This document shows, piece after piece, positions 34,501 to 45,599 of a stretch of 64,000 bases of DNA. A model generated the notes under the pieces. The model was not told where the DNA came from and made no database searches. It saw only the letters and a program-made list of their open reading frames with translations. Position 1 is the stretch's first letter. Every line of letters begins with the position of its first letter. A program made the translations under genes and the position numbers. Origin of the DNA: Patagioenas fasciata. Its lineage: Eukaryota > Chordata > Aves > Columbiformes > Columbidae. The stretch covers positions 46,275,001 to 46,339,000 of the forward strand of contig NC_092524.1 of the NCBI RefSeq assembly GCF_037038585.1. The letters run 5' to 3'.

Positions 34501-37500
34501 CCCCTGGGAACACAGTCCTGCTCGCTGCACACAAGAGGAGAAACTGGGTGATGGTTGGGTCTGTGGCAGCTCGTCCCTACCCAACCAGGGTATCAGTGCC
34601 CTTCCGTTGCACTACATACTCCCTCACTGAAAAGGTCCCTCAAAGCAGTAAAGATGAGAGCTCATGGGAGGTCGAGAGACTCCTTTCAAGCTGGGAAAGG
34701 CCAGGCAGAGAGACAGCTCTTCCCTGCAAGCACAGCCTGCCGAAATCCTGTGTTTGTGCTGGCCTCTGCTGGGCAAAGGCTGAGTTCTCCCACCCTGCAA
34801 CCAAATTTCTTGGCGACCTCCTCTTTGCTCTCCCCCTATGGCAGAGCTGGCTTGAAGGTTAGTCTGGCTATTGCCAGAGACTGGGGAAAGAGCTGGGGAG
34901 GTTCAGGGTTAATGTGTGTGAAGACAAGGGTTGGGTAAGGTTCCTTAGTGGGGGATGTCCAGGTCCAAGTGGTTTTCCTTGGCCAAGGATCCTGCATCTT
35001 GGGTCAGGGGTCAGTTTTGCTTTGTGGTCCCACCATGTTTCTGTTCTGTGCTGGGCTGGATGTGGGGACTGAGCACTAGGGAAGTATCACAAGCGGAAGA
35101 GTAACAGCTACTTGTTTAAATAAAAATAGACATGGCTGCAGCCCTGATGAATTATAATCACCTTCACTCAGACCTGAGATGAGAATGGTGGATTTCAGTG
35201 TTTTGATACACAAAAGATTTTGTAGAAGCACTTGGTCTGAATTTCTGCCCAGCAGCCTTGTCCTGGGGGCTCTGCTGTGGACACACACTGGGTAAAGCCA
35301 GCCAAAAACCCAATGGTATGTGGCTGGGAGAGCAGCGAGAGCAGGTGGAAGGTGGCACTGGAAGCGGCTGCTGTGAGTGCTTTTCAAGCCTCAGTAACTG
35401 TTGCATCCACATTTGCTTGCTGGCTGGTGTCTTATCTGCAGACAAAACAAAGGTGTGTGGCAAACATCTGTTGATACTATTGGAAGGTGGAGATGGGAGC
35501 TGGGGGACGTGAGAGTTGATACTTTCCTTCACCGAATCTCAGTACCTTCTGTGGATCAAGCCATACTGGCAACTCTGTGCAAAAGGACAGTAAGTCACAA
35601 AACATGGAGGGTGCAGTAATTTTCTCCTTCTCTATCCCCCTAAAAGCACAGGCTCAGCACTTTACAAGTGCTCAGTATCAGCATTTCAGGGCTTCTTCTA
35701 TGGTAAGATAAACAAAGATATGACATTTGGTGCTGACTTAAGCTTCACGTGTTTCCCCAGATGGGAAACCCAGGGAAGTTTTTAATGCTTGGTATTCCCT
35801 TCCTGCTTCATCCTCCTCAGCTCAGCTGCAGGCTCCCAATGAGCCAGGTGCCAAGGTGGGGAGATATAGAGACAGCCAGTCCAGGTGAAGATGCTTTCAT
35901 CCTACTCTATGGGGTTGTTACGATCCCAGCTGTCATCACTATGATGCCATCTACATTGATTCACATGTGGATTTTCTCTCCTGGAGAACAGAAGGGGTAA
36001 CACCCAAGCACAGTATGCATGGAGACAGAAGAGAAACAGAGGCATGTCTTCAGTTTGGCAAAGGACAGACTATGCAGCTCTGTCACCTGCTTTGCTGTGG
36101 CTCCAAAGTATTTATGCACTCGTTTTGCAAATCTCATCTCAGAAGTCACTTCTGTTAGTGCTGCCAGCTTGCATCAGCAAGAGGATAATCTCCTGCATAC
36201 TGAATCAAAGCAGCAGCCCACAAAAGAGACCTTCTCTCTGCCTCTTACAATGATCATAGTGTTCAAAGCAGAGCGTGTCATGCAAGAATGCTTTCTGGAT
36301 GCTAATATTTCAGCACACAGAGATCAAAGAAGATCAGGAATCACTGCAAAGAGACATAGTATTTCTATGAATCAAAAGCATGGCATGAAATGGTGACACT
36401 TTCTCCTAGCTAAAAGCACTGTATTTGCTTTGCCTGGGTTCTTCTGCCGTGTTGTTGCCATCGTATTAATTAATGATCTGCAGGTGACTTGAGCAGTGAG
36501 GCAGCAACATGTGCACACATGAAGATTTTTAGATTAATAAAAAATCTACTCAACTAAACAATAGGGAATGTATATTCACTTCTTGCCGAGGCAGGGTTAC
36601 AACCAGTGTGTTAAGGTTACTATATATAAGACCATAATATCTCTTGCAGCTGAGGTTGCAGACACCAGCTGCTGAGAGTCCTACTGCTTCAGAGACATCC
36701 ACGCAGAGAGCACATGTTCCTTCCAGCTCCGGCTCCAGTTCCGTACTCCTTCCAAAGATGCAATAAACTTTCCTCCCCACACAACAGTGACGGTTTGGTG
36801 GCCTCGGTCCTCAGGTCTTGTCCCAGGTTTGTCTTTTTTTGCTGCAGTGAGAGTGGGAGAAAGAAGAGGAATGTGCCTGAGTTCAGCAATGAGCCATACA
36901 CATTTCCAGCACTCTTTAATTGTTAATTAACACCAGCTGCAAGCATTAGGAGATGAAAACCTTTTTTGTGTCATTGACATGAACTGGTATGACTCACTGA
37001 GATGGAGGTTGGAGGATGCTGAGTAAGAAAGGCTTATATACTTTAAGTTTTTGGTATTTGGGGTTAATCTGTGACCCTGATCTGGACTGGGGATGTAAAT
37101 CTAGTCTGTGGCTGAGTTTTGAGTCTAGCTGGCTCTTTTTTCACTTCTTTTATTCTGAGCTGAGCAAAGAGATCTTCATGTCCCACATGTGTGCTTGGTG
37201 CACGACAAAGGTGTGAGCTGAGTTTGCTTCAATGACAGAGCAAACAGAGCCTGTGCACGGCTCTCTTCACAACTACCTATATCTCCACAACTTTTCACAA
37301 GCAAAGGTTGAGGGCTGGGCTTAGGTGCTCGAGTAGTGCAGCAGGCTAACCACAGTTAGACAGCTTTTGGATTAGAGAGGGTTCTCTTCCGGCCAGATCA
37401 GAGCACAGGGCAGAGCAAGTTAAATCTGTTTGGAGAAGGCCATGCAGAGGTAGAGTAACCACCCTGTGTCTCGAGGGGTGTGTACTAACTAACAACCTGC

Positions 37501-40500
37501 ATGGCTGAAGTACCATGGATGGAAGTGTTCTTCCATGCTGCACAGGCCTTTTATGCCCTTGCTGCAAGAAGGCAGCTGTGAATAACAGCACCTCAGCCAT
37601 GCCCTCCCACATAGCCTTTGCAAGTTCAGACCTATATGATTCACCCATACAAACGTCTCACCTGAACTGGACAGGGTTAAATTACAGCCATTTCTGTGTT
37701 AAAGCCAGATTTTGGACAGGGAGATTAGTCTGTAAAGAGGTGGTTATTCAAGCTTCGGTTGGGCAAGCCCTTGCAGGCAAGGTTGGAAAGTGCAGGCTGG
37801 CAGGCAGGAACAGCAGCCCTGCCCCTGGAAGGGCCACCGACAAAGGTTTCTCTTATGAAATAGATGTAGGCGATGCATCCCTAGTGAAGTTGTCTGAGAG
37901 CTACAGATGACATGTGCTGAAAGGGAGCAAACCATTATTTCCCTTCCATGAGTTATGCTTTTAAAAGGCCTTAACATTTGAAGAGGACAGGTTTGGTACT
38001 CAAAGTTATCCCCTGCACAGTGCTGGTGGTTCTGAGGTCTGCAGTTTTCTCTAGATGAGATTTTAGACTGTGCAACTAAGACAGCATATTTTGTGTAGAG
38101 GAAGGTAAGTTTGCAAAATGTTGAATGTTGCAGAGCCTGCATGCTGCACTGTTATAAAAGTAATTGTCCATCACTGTGTGTGTCTCCAGATCCTTACACA
38201 ATAAATGTAATAGGAAAGATTCATAATGGTTTAGCGTATCAAAATAATTGTGTATCTAATCTACAGAATATACTAATCCACTGCATTTATAAGCTGTACA
38301 CTGGGTCCTGCTTCCTGGTGGCTCCTGAGATGTAGAAAGCTACAGGTGCCAGCAGAGGGCTGGCAGCCTTCCCTGCTCCATAGGGGACGAGTGCTGCCTT
38401 GCCAGCCCACTCTGCACGGGGTGTCTCCAGCTGTACACTGTATCCAGCTGTGGCCCAGAAGAAGTGAGTGGTTCTGCCAGTTACGCGAGCCTTGCTCTTT
38501 GGTCTAATGATACATCTGTCTGACTCCTGAGGACCTTCACTAAAGCAGTTTGGGTGTTGAACCTGATATAAAACATTCTCCCTCCACCAACAAAGATCTT
38601 GAAATCTTCCTTGCAATGTCTGTTGTGAAAGGTTGTGCAGGGTAGACTGGAAGATCTTCTGACATCTCTTCTAGACCTTAATCCTATCAGTCAAAAAGTG
38701 ACAGAGCAATCGAAGAGCTGCACTAGCTATGCCTTCTAACTACAATGATCAGATTTAGGGGCACAAATCACAGTGCTGTGAGTTTGAGAGGAAGGACATT
38801 CTGTGTTCCTGTGAGCTTAGATGCTTCCCATTTAAAGGGAGCCTAAGCATCCTCTGAAATCTCTGCAGGAACTGAATGGCTGGAAGATCCAGTAGATCCC
38901 TGAGTACCCTCTTTTCCCTGGCAAACTTCACTTTTTGTCTGCCTACTCCTTGAACCTCCAATCCAGTGCAGGAGAGAAAAGGCATCAAGGAATTATTATT
39001 TTCACAATAATTATCTAATGTGCCTTCTGCACACCTTCCAAGCCAATTTCCACCACCCATTCATTATGGCCTTGCTTGTCATTGAGGCCTGTTGCCATCC
39101 ACTAGTAATCAGAAAAGTGGATTATCATTGCCAGCATCATGCCTAGCAGTTAGGTTTATTGGGTGGGCTTTGAAACAAGCCAAGCTTGTTTCAAGGCATG
39201 TTCTTCAGTCCTCACAGAACTTAAAGGAATCACATGTACTCATTTGTCATAAATGCAGAATATATTCCAAGAGTGTCTGAAGTTGGATTTCTTGAGATCC
39301 ATAGGGAAGCCAGAGATGTTAGGCTCTATCTCGTGGCCTGTGCCATCACATTCAATTTGGGCCCTGCTTCTGGTTCAACGCCTTCCAGTCTTCACAGATA
39401 CTTTTGGCTATAGGATCCTGTAACCTTTTTAGCACTTGTATCAGTCTCAACAAAAAGAAGATTTCCCTCTAGCTTTAAAATCCACATCAAGGGGTTGTCC
39501 TGAAATATAAATAATTTTTCATAGCTAAGAAGTTTTTACATAAAGATGCTTTGATGAGGGAAATCCAAAAGCAGCTGCTGTGTTGCTTCAAGAAGGGAAA
39601 GAGGCTAATCTGAGTAGGAACAGATGCAGCAATGGAGAGAGGAAGAAATGCAAAGCACAGGGGTTTTATTTTGGTCCAGAAATTGGCAAATTATATAAAG
39701 GGGTGATTGAACAGTTCACAGACCCAAAAATGAAACAAAACAGCCCTAAAATCAGATGAGAGGGTTTCTGGGAAGTGTGAGCCTATAAGTGTGAAAAATA
39801 ATTGCCTAAGTCAGCACTGACAGAGCCAGGGTTGCCTCCCTGCGTGGCTCATGGTCACTCACCAGGCTGCAGCCACCAGAGGCTGGGTGCTTCTCTCATC
39901 CATCTGCTTCCAGCTGTTATTTTCAGTAGGGTCTGTGTTTCAGTCATTCTTGATTTGCCATTTGATTTTTCTGGTTGGACTAAGACATCGGTTTATTGTT
40001 AGCAAATGGCTCCTTGCTTGGTAGGCTCTGGCTTGCTATGAACTTTTTGTTGGTGATGGATGAAACTGATGATTTTCGAGAGCAATTTAGGAGCTGAAGG
40101 TGAGACTAAAACACAACTCTGGACAACAGACTGTTTCTTGCTCCAGTTTGGAGTAGGGCTGATGGGAAGCAAAGGACCTGACATGTGTTTCTTATTTCTC
40201 TCCTACATATCTAAAGATTTTTCTAACGTGTGTACTCTTTTTTTTTTCAGTCACATGTAAAGAAATCTAACCATTCCCAAAGTTTTTCTAATATGTGACA
40301 GTATTTCTCAACTCCTTATTTTTTCTTTATACTCTTTCTGTTTTTTCTTTTTCTGTGACCTAAGCCTGTAAACTGCATTCAGTCCCTATTAGTCACTGAT
40401 ATCTTCCTCTCTGCTGCCCAGAGACCTTTGATTACAACAGCCTGCCGTACAGTACCTAACGACTCCATTATCCTGCATTTATCTGAATTTACAAATTAAT

Positions 40501-42150
40501 GATGTCATGGACTGTGATAACACTTTCAGTTACAGGTAGCTAAAGCTACAGTCCTAAACTCACACAGACCCAAATACTTGACTTCAATAATGTTTCGCCA
40601 TCTACAGATTTTGCTCTTTGCTCTGCTTTCCGGATTATTAATGAACGATGCTCCTCTAATCAAACCCAGTTTGCCTTGCTAAAAATTGCCTTTTTGTATC
40701 TTTTCTTGATCTTTGCTTTTTGATTACTCTTTAATCAATAATAGTGATTACCTCTGGGTAACATTGATTTCTTTATAATATTGTGGAGAATTTTGTAAAG
40801 ACCTTTCATATGTGATGAACCTGAAAGTTTATTTTCTGTACTATTTTAGTGTTACATCCTCAGAGTTTTCACACCAAGCAGCTGCTGGACCATGACAGTC
40901 CTTTTCCTGCTTCATTTCACCTCTGCGCTCTCAGACCACTTATTGCATTCCTGGTACATTTACATTTCAAATTTATTAGAACAAATTCCTCTATTATTTC
41001 TGTTGTCTCAGCACAGAGCTTGGAGCAACTTCAAATGCCTAACCTAATGATAAATGAGACTGAAAACCTCTCTTCTGGCTCTTGCTTCTGAATTCGCCTT
41101 TCTTGTTTATTATGTAAAAGGGCTACATTACGATTATGTTGCACCATCGTAGTGAGCATGCCAGGTGAGGCTGGAGGTTGACTGGCAGAGCTGCAGGCTG
41201 AGGAGGGGATAGCAGGAGCTTTTGCAGCTCTGTCATGGGATGCTTTCAGAAGAGCACATAGAGAAGGCTGCATTGGTTTTACTGGTCTCCAGCTGTGCTC
41301 CTGGCCACCCTGCTGGGAGTAGGAAACCCAAGCAGGTGACAAGAAGTGAGCTCTGTGAGGACACACAGGAAGAACCACTTAACGGGATATTTGCTCTCCT
41401 TGGAATAATTTGTCCAAAAGTGTGGTCGTATTTTTGTTTTGTTTTGTTCATTGTTGCTGTTGTTTTTTCTTGCATGGGAAATAAGAGCATAAAGGCACCC
41501 AAGCTGAGAGTCTTCCTTTGCTCCTGGCAGCAGCGAGACGGGTAACTCAGAGGACAGTGCCAGTAACCTCTGACAGTGTTCCACAAAGTAAATACAGGCC
41601 AGAGAAACTTCACTTTTTCATTCTCTGACCCACATCTTTGCTTCAGGAATGCAACATCATAAAGACAGATCATTGCTCCATCTTTGCAAATGAACTTTGA
41701 GCTGTGTGTTTAAAGCTGGAAGAGCTGAACAGCACCAGCACGCAGCCAAGCCCGCATTCTAAAGCTTGCACTCAGCAATGTTTGCACGATTCAGATAACG
41801 CAATGTCAATTAAATGAACTGTAGATCGCAAGCGACCTCCAGACAATCATCTGTCAGAGTGGCGTGTTGCTCAAGTGATGGGAAAACAGGAGCTGACTCA
41901 TTCACTGGAAGTTCCTCATGAGGATGAACACAAACACGGCTTTTGGCTCTTCTGCTTCAGTCACATTGAGATGTTTTAATTTTGACATCACTGGGTGTTT
42001 TCACTTTATAGTGAGCCATGCCATGAAAAAAACATCAGAAGCCAACCCAAATGAAATCCCAAACCAGTTCTTCCTCCAGGCACCCACCCCGGCACCTCTG
42101 GCTGGGTCGGGCACTGCCCACACGCACACAGCCCCCCCGGACACAGTTCT
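31541..42150. other. Intergenic sequence between BATF and FLVCR2
   Basis: About 10.6 kb without a supportable gene. The 35.5-41.5 kb part is AT-rich. TGACTCA heptamers occur at 36990-36996 and 41894-41900, the latter about 800 bp before the FLVCR2 start codon. No young LINE or LTR element was recognised. Confidence 0.6.
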
Positions 42151-42179
42151 GGGTCGGTCCATGTGCTGTTCACCACTTC

Positions 42180-42687
42180 TATGCACCGGCGACTGAAGTC
42201 TCTCCTTCACCGGCCATTCCCTCGGCCGCTCGGTGGGGCCTGGGAATGGCGGCGGCCGTGGGGAGGGATCGCGGCCCCTCTGCCACCACATGGGCAGCGC
42301 TTCCGCAGGGCCCGCACCGCAGCTGCCCCTCCGCAGGACCCCGATTCCCGGCCTGACCCCACCGGGCACACCGACGGCTCTCCCTCCCCCGCGGCGGGGC
42401 GGGGCGGGACGGGGCGGGGCGGGGGGCGGGGAGGGCCGGGCCGGGCCAGGGGGCGGTGGCGGCGGCAACTCCCCGCACGGTGCAGCCAGTCAGCTCAGCG
42501 GGGGCGGTCGGGTGGGGTTTAACGGCCAGATGGCTTTCCCTAGCCTAGGTCTAGGGGGCTACCCGCCTGCCGGCGGGTAGCGGAGCCGAGTGGAGCCAGG
42601 CGGAGCCGGGCGGGCGGCCTGCCAGCCTGCCAGCCAGCCAGCCTGCCAGCCAGCCAGCCTGCCTGCCTGCCTGCCTGCGCTGCCGGC
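42180..42687 (+). promoter_or_regulatory. FLVCR2: FLVCR2 CpG-island promoter and 5' leader
   Basis: A dense CpG island with a run of GC boxes (GGGCGG units at about 42391-42435) and no TATA box leads into the FLVCR2 start codon. The island continues into coding exon 1. The leader contains the GCCT/GCCA tetranucleotide tract at 42616-42678. The start codon context is GCCGGCATGG, with G at -3 and +4. Confidence 0.85.
42616..42678 (+). repeat. GCCT/GCCA tetranucleotide microsatellite in the FLVCR2 leader
   Basis: About 15 units of GCCT, GCCA and related tetramers run without interruption and end 9 bp before the start codon. The tract probably varies in length between individuals. Confidence 0.9.
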
Positions 42688-43197
42688 ATGGTGCAGCAGG
42701 AGCCTGCCGGGGCGCCGGGGCTGGCAGAGGGAGAGGCCGCTGCTGGCACCGCCGTCGAGGTGCGGCTGTCCCGGCGTCGCTGGGCCGTGGTGCTGCTCTT
42801 CAGCAGCTACTCCCTTTGCAACGCCTTCCAGTGGATCCAGTACGGCAGCATCAACAACGTCTTCGCGCACTTCTACGGTGTGAGCGACTTCGCCATCGAC
42901 TGGCTCTCCATGTGCTACATGGTCACTTACATCCCCCTGCTCTTCCCTGTTGCCTGGCTGCTGGACAAGAGGGGCCTGCGCCCCATCGCCCTGGCCGGCT
43001 CGGCCCTCAACGCCCTGGGTGCCTGGGTGAAGCTGGGCAGCCTGAAGCCGCAGCTGTTCCCTGTCACTGTCCTGGGGCAGGTCATCTGCTCCATGGCCCA
43101 GGTCTTCATACTGGGCATGCCCTCACGCATCGCCTCCGTCTGGTTCAGCTCCCACGAGGTCTCCACTGCCTGCTCCTTTGCCGTCTTTGGGAACCAG
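42688..43197 (+). CDS. FLVCR2: FLVCR2 coding exon 1 (residues 1-170), major facilitator transporter
   Basis: The exon encodes a short cytoplasmic N-tail (about 30 residues, ending RLSRRR) and then four hydrophobic segments at about 33-54, 70-93, 98-117 and 124-148. Recognisable family stretches are [20 protein letters not shown] and [12 protein letters not shown]. It ends after a complete CAG at 43197, followed by GTAAGG. Family knowledge: FLVCR2 is a 12-span major facilitator protein, now linked to choline transport at the blood-brain barrier (earlier to heme). Loss in humans causes the Fowler vasculopathy. The position next to BATF favours FLVCR2 over its paralogue FLVCR1. The N-tail is much shorter than in human, where it is close to 90 residues. 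Confidence 0.95.
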
Positions 43198-43388
43198 GTA
43201 AGGGGTGGCTGTCCCCTGGCTGGCTGGGCACGTGGGACAGGCCTTCACCAGAGACCAGGTGGCCTTTGGCCAAAGACCAGGAGCACTAAGGGGGGAGAGC
43301 AGCAAACCAGGGAGGTGGAAGAGATGCACAGGACCTGGAGGGCAGGAGCAGGGGTAAGAGTCAGCTGCACAAAATTCTCTCTGGGAAA

Positions 43389-43394
43389 TGCAGC
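43389..43394. other. Target-site duplication, left copy (TGCAGC)
   Basis: Six bases directly before the left LTR, identical to the six directly after the right LTR. A 6-bp duplication is the size made by alpha- and betaretroviral integrases. Confidence 0.93.
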
Positions 43395-43709
43395 TGCGAG
43401 GGCAAAAACTCATGGACTCCACACAATTCAATATGAATTCAAGCAAAGCCATTTATTACAGAGACAAGCCTCCTTATATATGCAGTTATTTCTTGATCAC
43501 GCGTCCATGTTCCAAACACGCATTGGCTGATCGGATATTGTCCATGTTCAGGTCTTGCTATTATAGAATTACCTCACTCTCACAACAGGTGTTGTTTTTC
43601 AGCCTTTGCGCCGGCCTTGGAGTTGCTTTGTCTAGTTCAGAAATAAATCTCTACCTAACAGAAACCCATCCACACAACAGCCTTAAGAAAATCCCTTCAA
43701 TCTCCCACA
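43395..43709 (-). repeat. Provirus 3' LTR (proximal to FLVCR2 exon 1)
   Basis: On the - strand it begins TGTGGGAG and ends CCTCGCA. It is 315 bp, aligning without gaps to the other LTR. Compared with that copy it has lost five CpG sites to TpG or CpA. The TATATAAGG box and the AATAAA are retained, so it could still act as a promoter reading towards FLVCR2 exon 1 on the antisense strand. Confidence 0.95.
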
Positions 43710-43722
43710 ATTCCCCCTTTTT
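43710..43722 (-). other. Polypurine tract of the provirus
   Basis: On the - strand, AAAAAGGGGGAAT stands directly before the 3' LTR. This is the expected place and composition of the plus-strand priming site. Confidence 0.85.
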
Positions 43723-43859
43723 GTTTCTGAACCAGCCAGGCCTTGTTTACAACGCGCGGAATCATCTTTGAAATACACTGTAGCATACAACATATGATTA
43801 ACAACAATGATTACAGTTACATATAATGTAGCTAAGCCTTACATAATAAGATCAAACAA

Positions 43860-44235
43860 CTATCCACCACTTGTCAAACCCTAATTCTACTATGACAATC
43901 TTATTAATGTGCTGGATTAGTTTGTCTAAAGTACTATGAATAGATCCAGAATGATTAAACATGTTAATACAACATCTTTCTCTTAAATTCATCACAACCA
44001 TGTCCTTACGATAACAACAAAAATCTATAGCAACATGATTTTGAAGTGTAACATGTCTAATACAATCAACATCTACTATTAATTGAGTTAATATCTCAGA
44101 AGTTAGATTAGCCTGTTGAAAAGACCAATAGCTTAACTTTGATATGTCTCCTAAAGCTTTACCAGCCGCTAGACTAGGGAGAATACTAGATACTAGAGAT
44201 ACTTTGGTAGGAATGTCTCATAATTTTACCTCATT
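43860..44235 (-). pseudogene. env: Provirus env remnant, transmembrane subunit only
   Basis: Reading on the - strand, a helical ectodomain is recognisable: a heptad-type segment (ILTQLIVDVDCIRHVTLQN), then LQNHVAIDF at 44020-44046, matching the immunosuppressive-domain position, then a cysteine cluster and HSGSIHSTLDKLIQHINKI. The cysteine motif typical of gamma- and alpha-type subunits is split between reading frames. The membrane anchor after it is degenerate. Almost the whole surface subunit is missing, since the integrase end lies only about 200 bp upstream. It cannot give a working envelope. Confidence 0.8.
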
Positions 44236-44469
44236 TTTGCATTGACTATCTAAGTGTAATATCACCCTTTTGACTCTCCTGGTGTTTGCTCAAATTGCCA
44301 TTCTCCACAGAAGGTACACCACCTGCTTGCTAATAGGCTTCTAGACCACCAGGTCTGTGAGCATCTATAACACTGAATTAGGATCCATGGCTTACACGTG
44401 AAACAGTCCTCACAACTTATCTCTCTCCCGTCCGTCTGCATCCATTGAATCTTTGTTGAATCCAGTTCA

Positions 44470-44720
44470 ATCCTCGGCCTGTAATGACACAAGCATAACC
44501 TTTTCCCCAGGTTATCAATTGATGTGGCCTTTTCCATTTACCATTAACTAGTGATTTGACCATAACTAATGTAGGTTCTTTCTGATTTAGCATGTTTCTG
44601 GGTCATACTTGCAAAGTGTTCCATCACAGGGCAAATTTAGGCTGCATCACTTAGATATAAGTGATTAATCACATACAATGCTTTTGACAATTGGTTTTGT
44701 GGTGTTTTCCCTACTTCTTC
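44470..44720 (-). pseudogene. pol: Provirus pol remnant: integrase C-terminal part
   Basis: On the - strand the family-typical segments TPQNQLSKALYVINHL and KRPHQLITWGKGYACVIT are recognised, but a stop and frame changes lie between them. The zinc-binding N-terminus and the catalytic D,D(35)E core are not present in the space before RNase H, so the integrase is deleted internally. Confidence 0.75.
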
Positions 44721-44732
44721 CCCCCCCTTTAA

Positions 44733-44760
44733 AAAAAAAAAAAAAACAAAAACAAAAAAC
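44733..44760 (+). repeat. A-rich tract at the pol deletion junction
   Basis: A run of about 18 A followed by CAAAAACAAAAAAC. It separates the RNase H remnant from the integrase C-terminus, where about 200 codons of integrase would be expected. Confidence 0.85.
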
Positions 44761-44765
44761 AGTTC

Positions 44766-45240
44766 AGAATCAGATACATGTGTTGGACCTTGACTACGTA
44801 CTCAGAATCACAAATCAAATTTAGAGATTCCTCCTTAAAAAGCTCTAAGCAATGTAAAGCTGAGCCAAGTTCTGCTAATTGGGTTGAACCTTCAGTAATT
44901 TTTACAGAATGATGCCAATTGTTATCTTAACGCCAGACCACTTCAGCTTTATGAGACTTGCCAGAACCATCAACAAAAACTGTGCAAGTGTGTAGGATCA
45001 GACCAAATACAAGTATGGTCTGTGACCTGATGTTAAAGACTTGCAGGTTCTGCATCAATTTACATTTAGGCATGACAAAAGCTGTGCTGTTAAAAATTTA
45101 GTGCAATTTACAAGGATGTAGATTGCAAATAAAAAGTCAAAATTAATTTTCACAAATGGTACATGTATGACAAAAGGATCATACCCTATTAAGACTTAAA
45201 TTAATTCCCTGCATTTCTTGATCAGAGTAACAATTGGTAT
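44766..45240 (-). pseudogene. pol: Provirus pol remnant: reverse-transcriptase connection and RNase H
   Basis: On the - strand RNase H landmarks occur in order: DGSG at 44960-44971, GSTQLAELGSA, and DSEYV at 44795-44809. Upstream of it is a connection-like stretch with IVTLIKKCRELI (45200-45235) and GYDPFVIHVP. There are several in-frame stops. The polymerase active-site motif YxDD was not found in this element. Confidence 0.75.
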
Positions 45241-45599
45241 ATCAGTGTTAGCAATCTCATCATACACAACAGCCACAGGTTGTTTCTATGTTGTAGCTAT
45301 AAACAGACAAATCTGCAAGTCTGACTGAATGCAGTCAGCCTGCAAGGTTGTCATAAACTTAGTCCTCAAAGTTTCCAACTCCATTTTAGCTGTCATATTT
45401 ATTGGATATTGTTTTCCCTTACCGGATCAAAGTCCTGTTTCAGATCTATCAGTTTAGTATTTGCTTTATCAAAACGTTGGCTGTTAATATTAGTGGAAAT
45501 ACAGCATTTGAAATTTCCTGGGAGATTTCTCACTTGCAGCAAGCAGATCTGCACCATCCAAGCAGCTTCTTGTAAGACATGCAACTAAACAGAATTCTC

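Noticed and set aside
38620..38700. Possible degenerate CR1 tail ('gtagactggaagatcttctgac')
   Set aside because: Only one short block resembles CR1; without the tail repeat or adjacent blocks it cannot be told from chance.
42001..42580. Several proline/glycine-rich open frames upstream of FLVCR2
   Set aside because: They are compositional shadows of the CpG-island promoter and GC boxes, not genes.
42816..43289. Alternative + frame of 157 codons overlapping FLVCR2 exon 1
   Set aside because: Shadow of the true frame, which encodes the conserved transporter; the alternative has no family signature.
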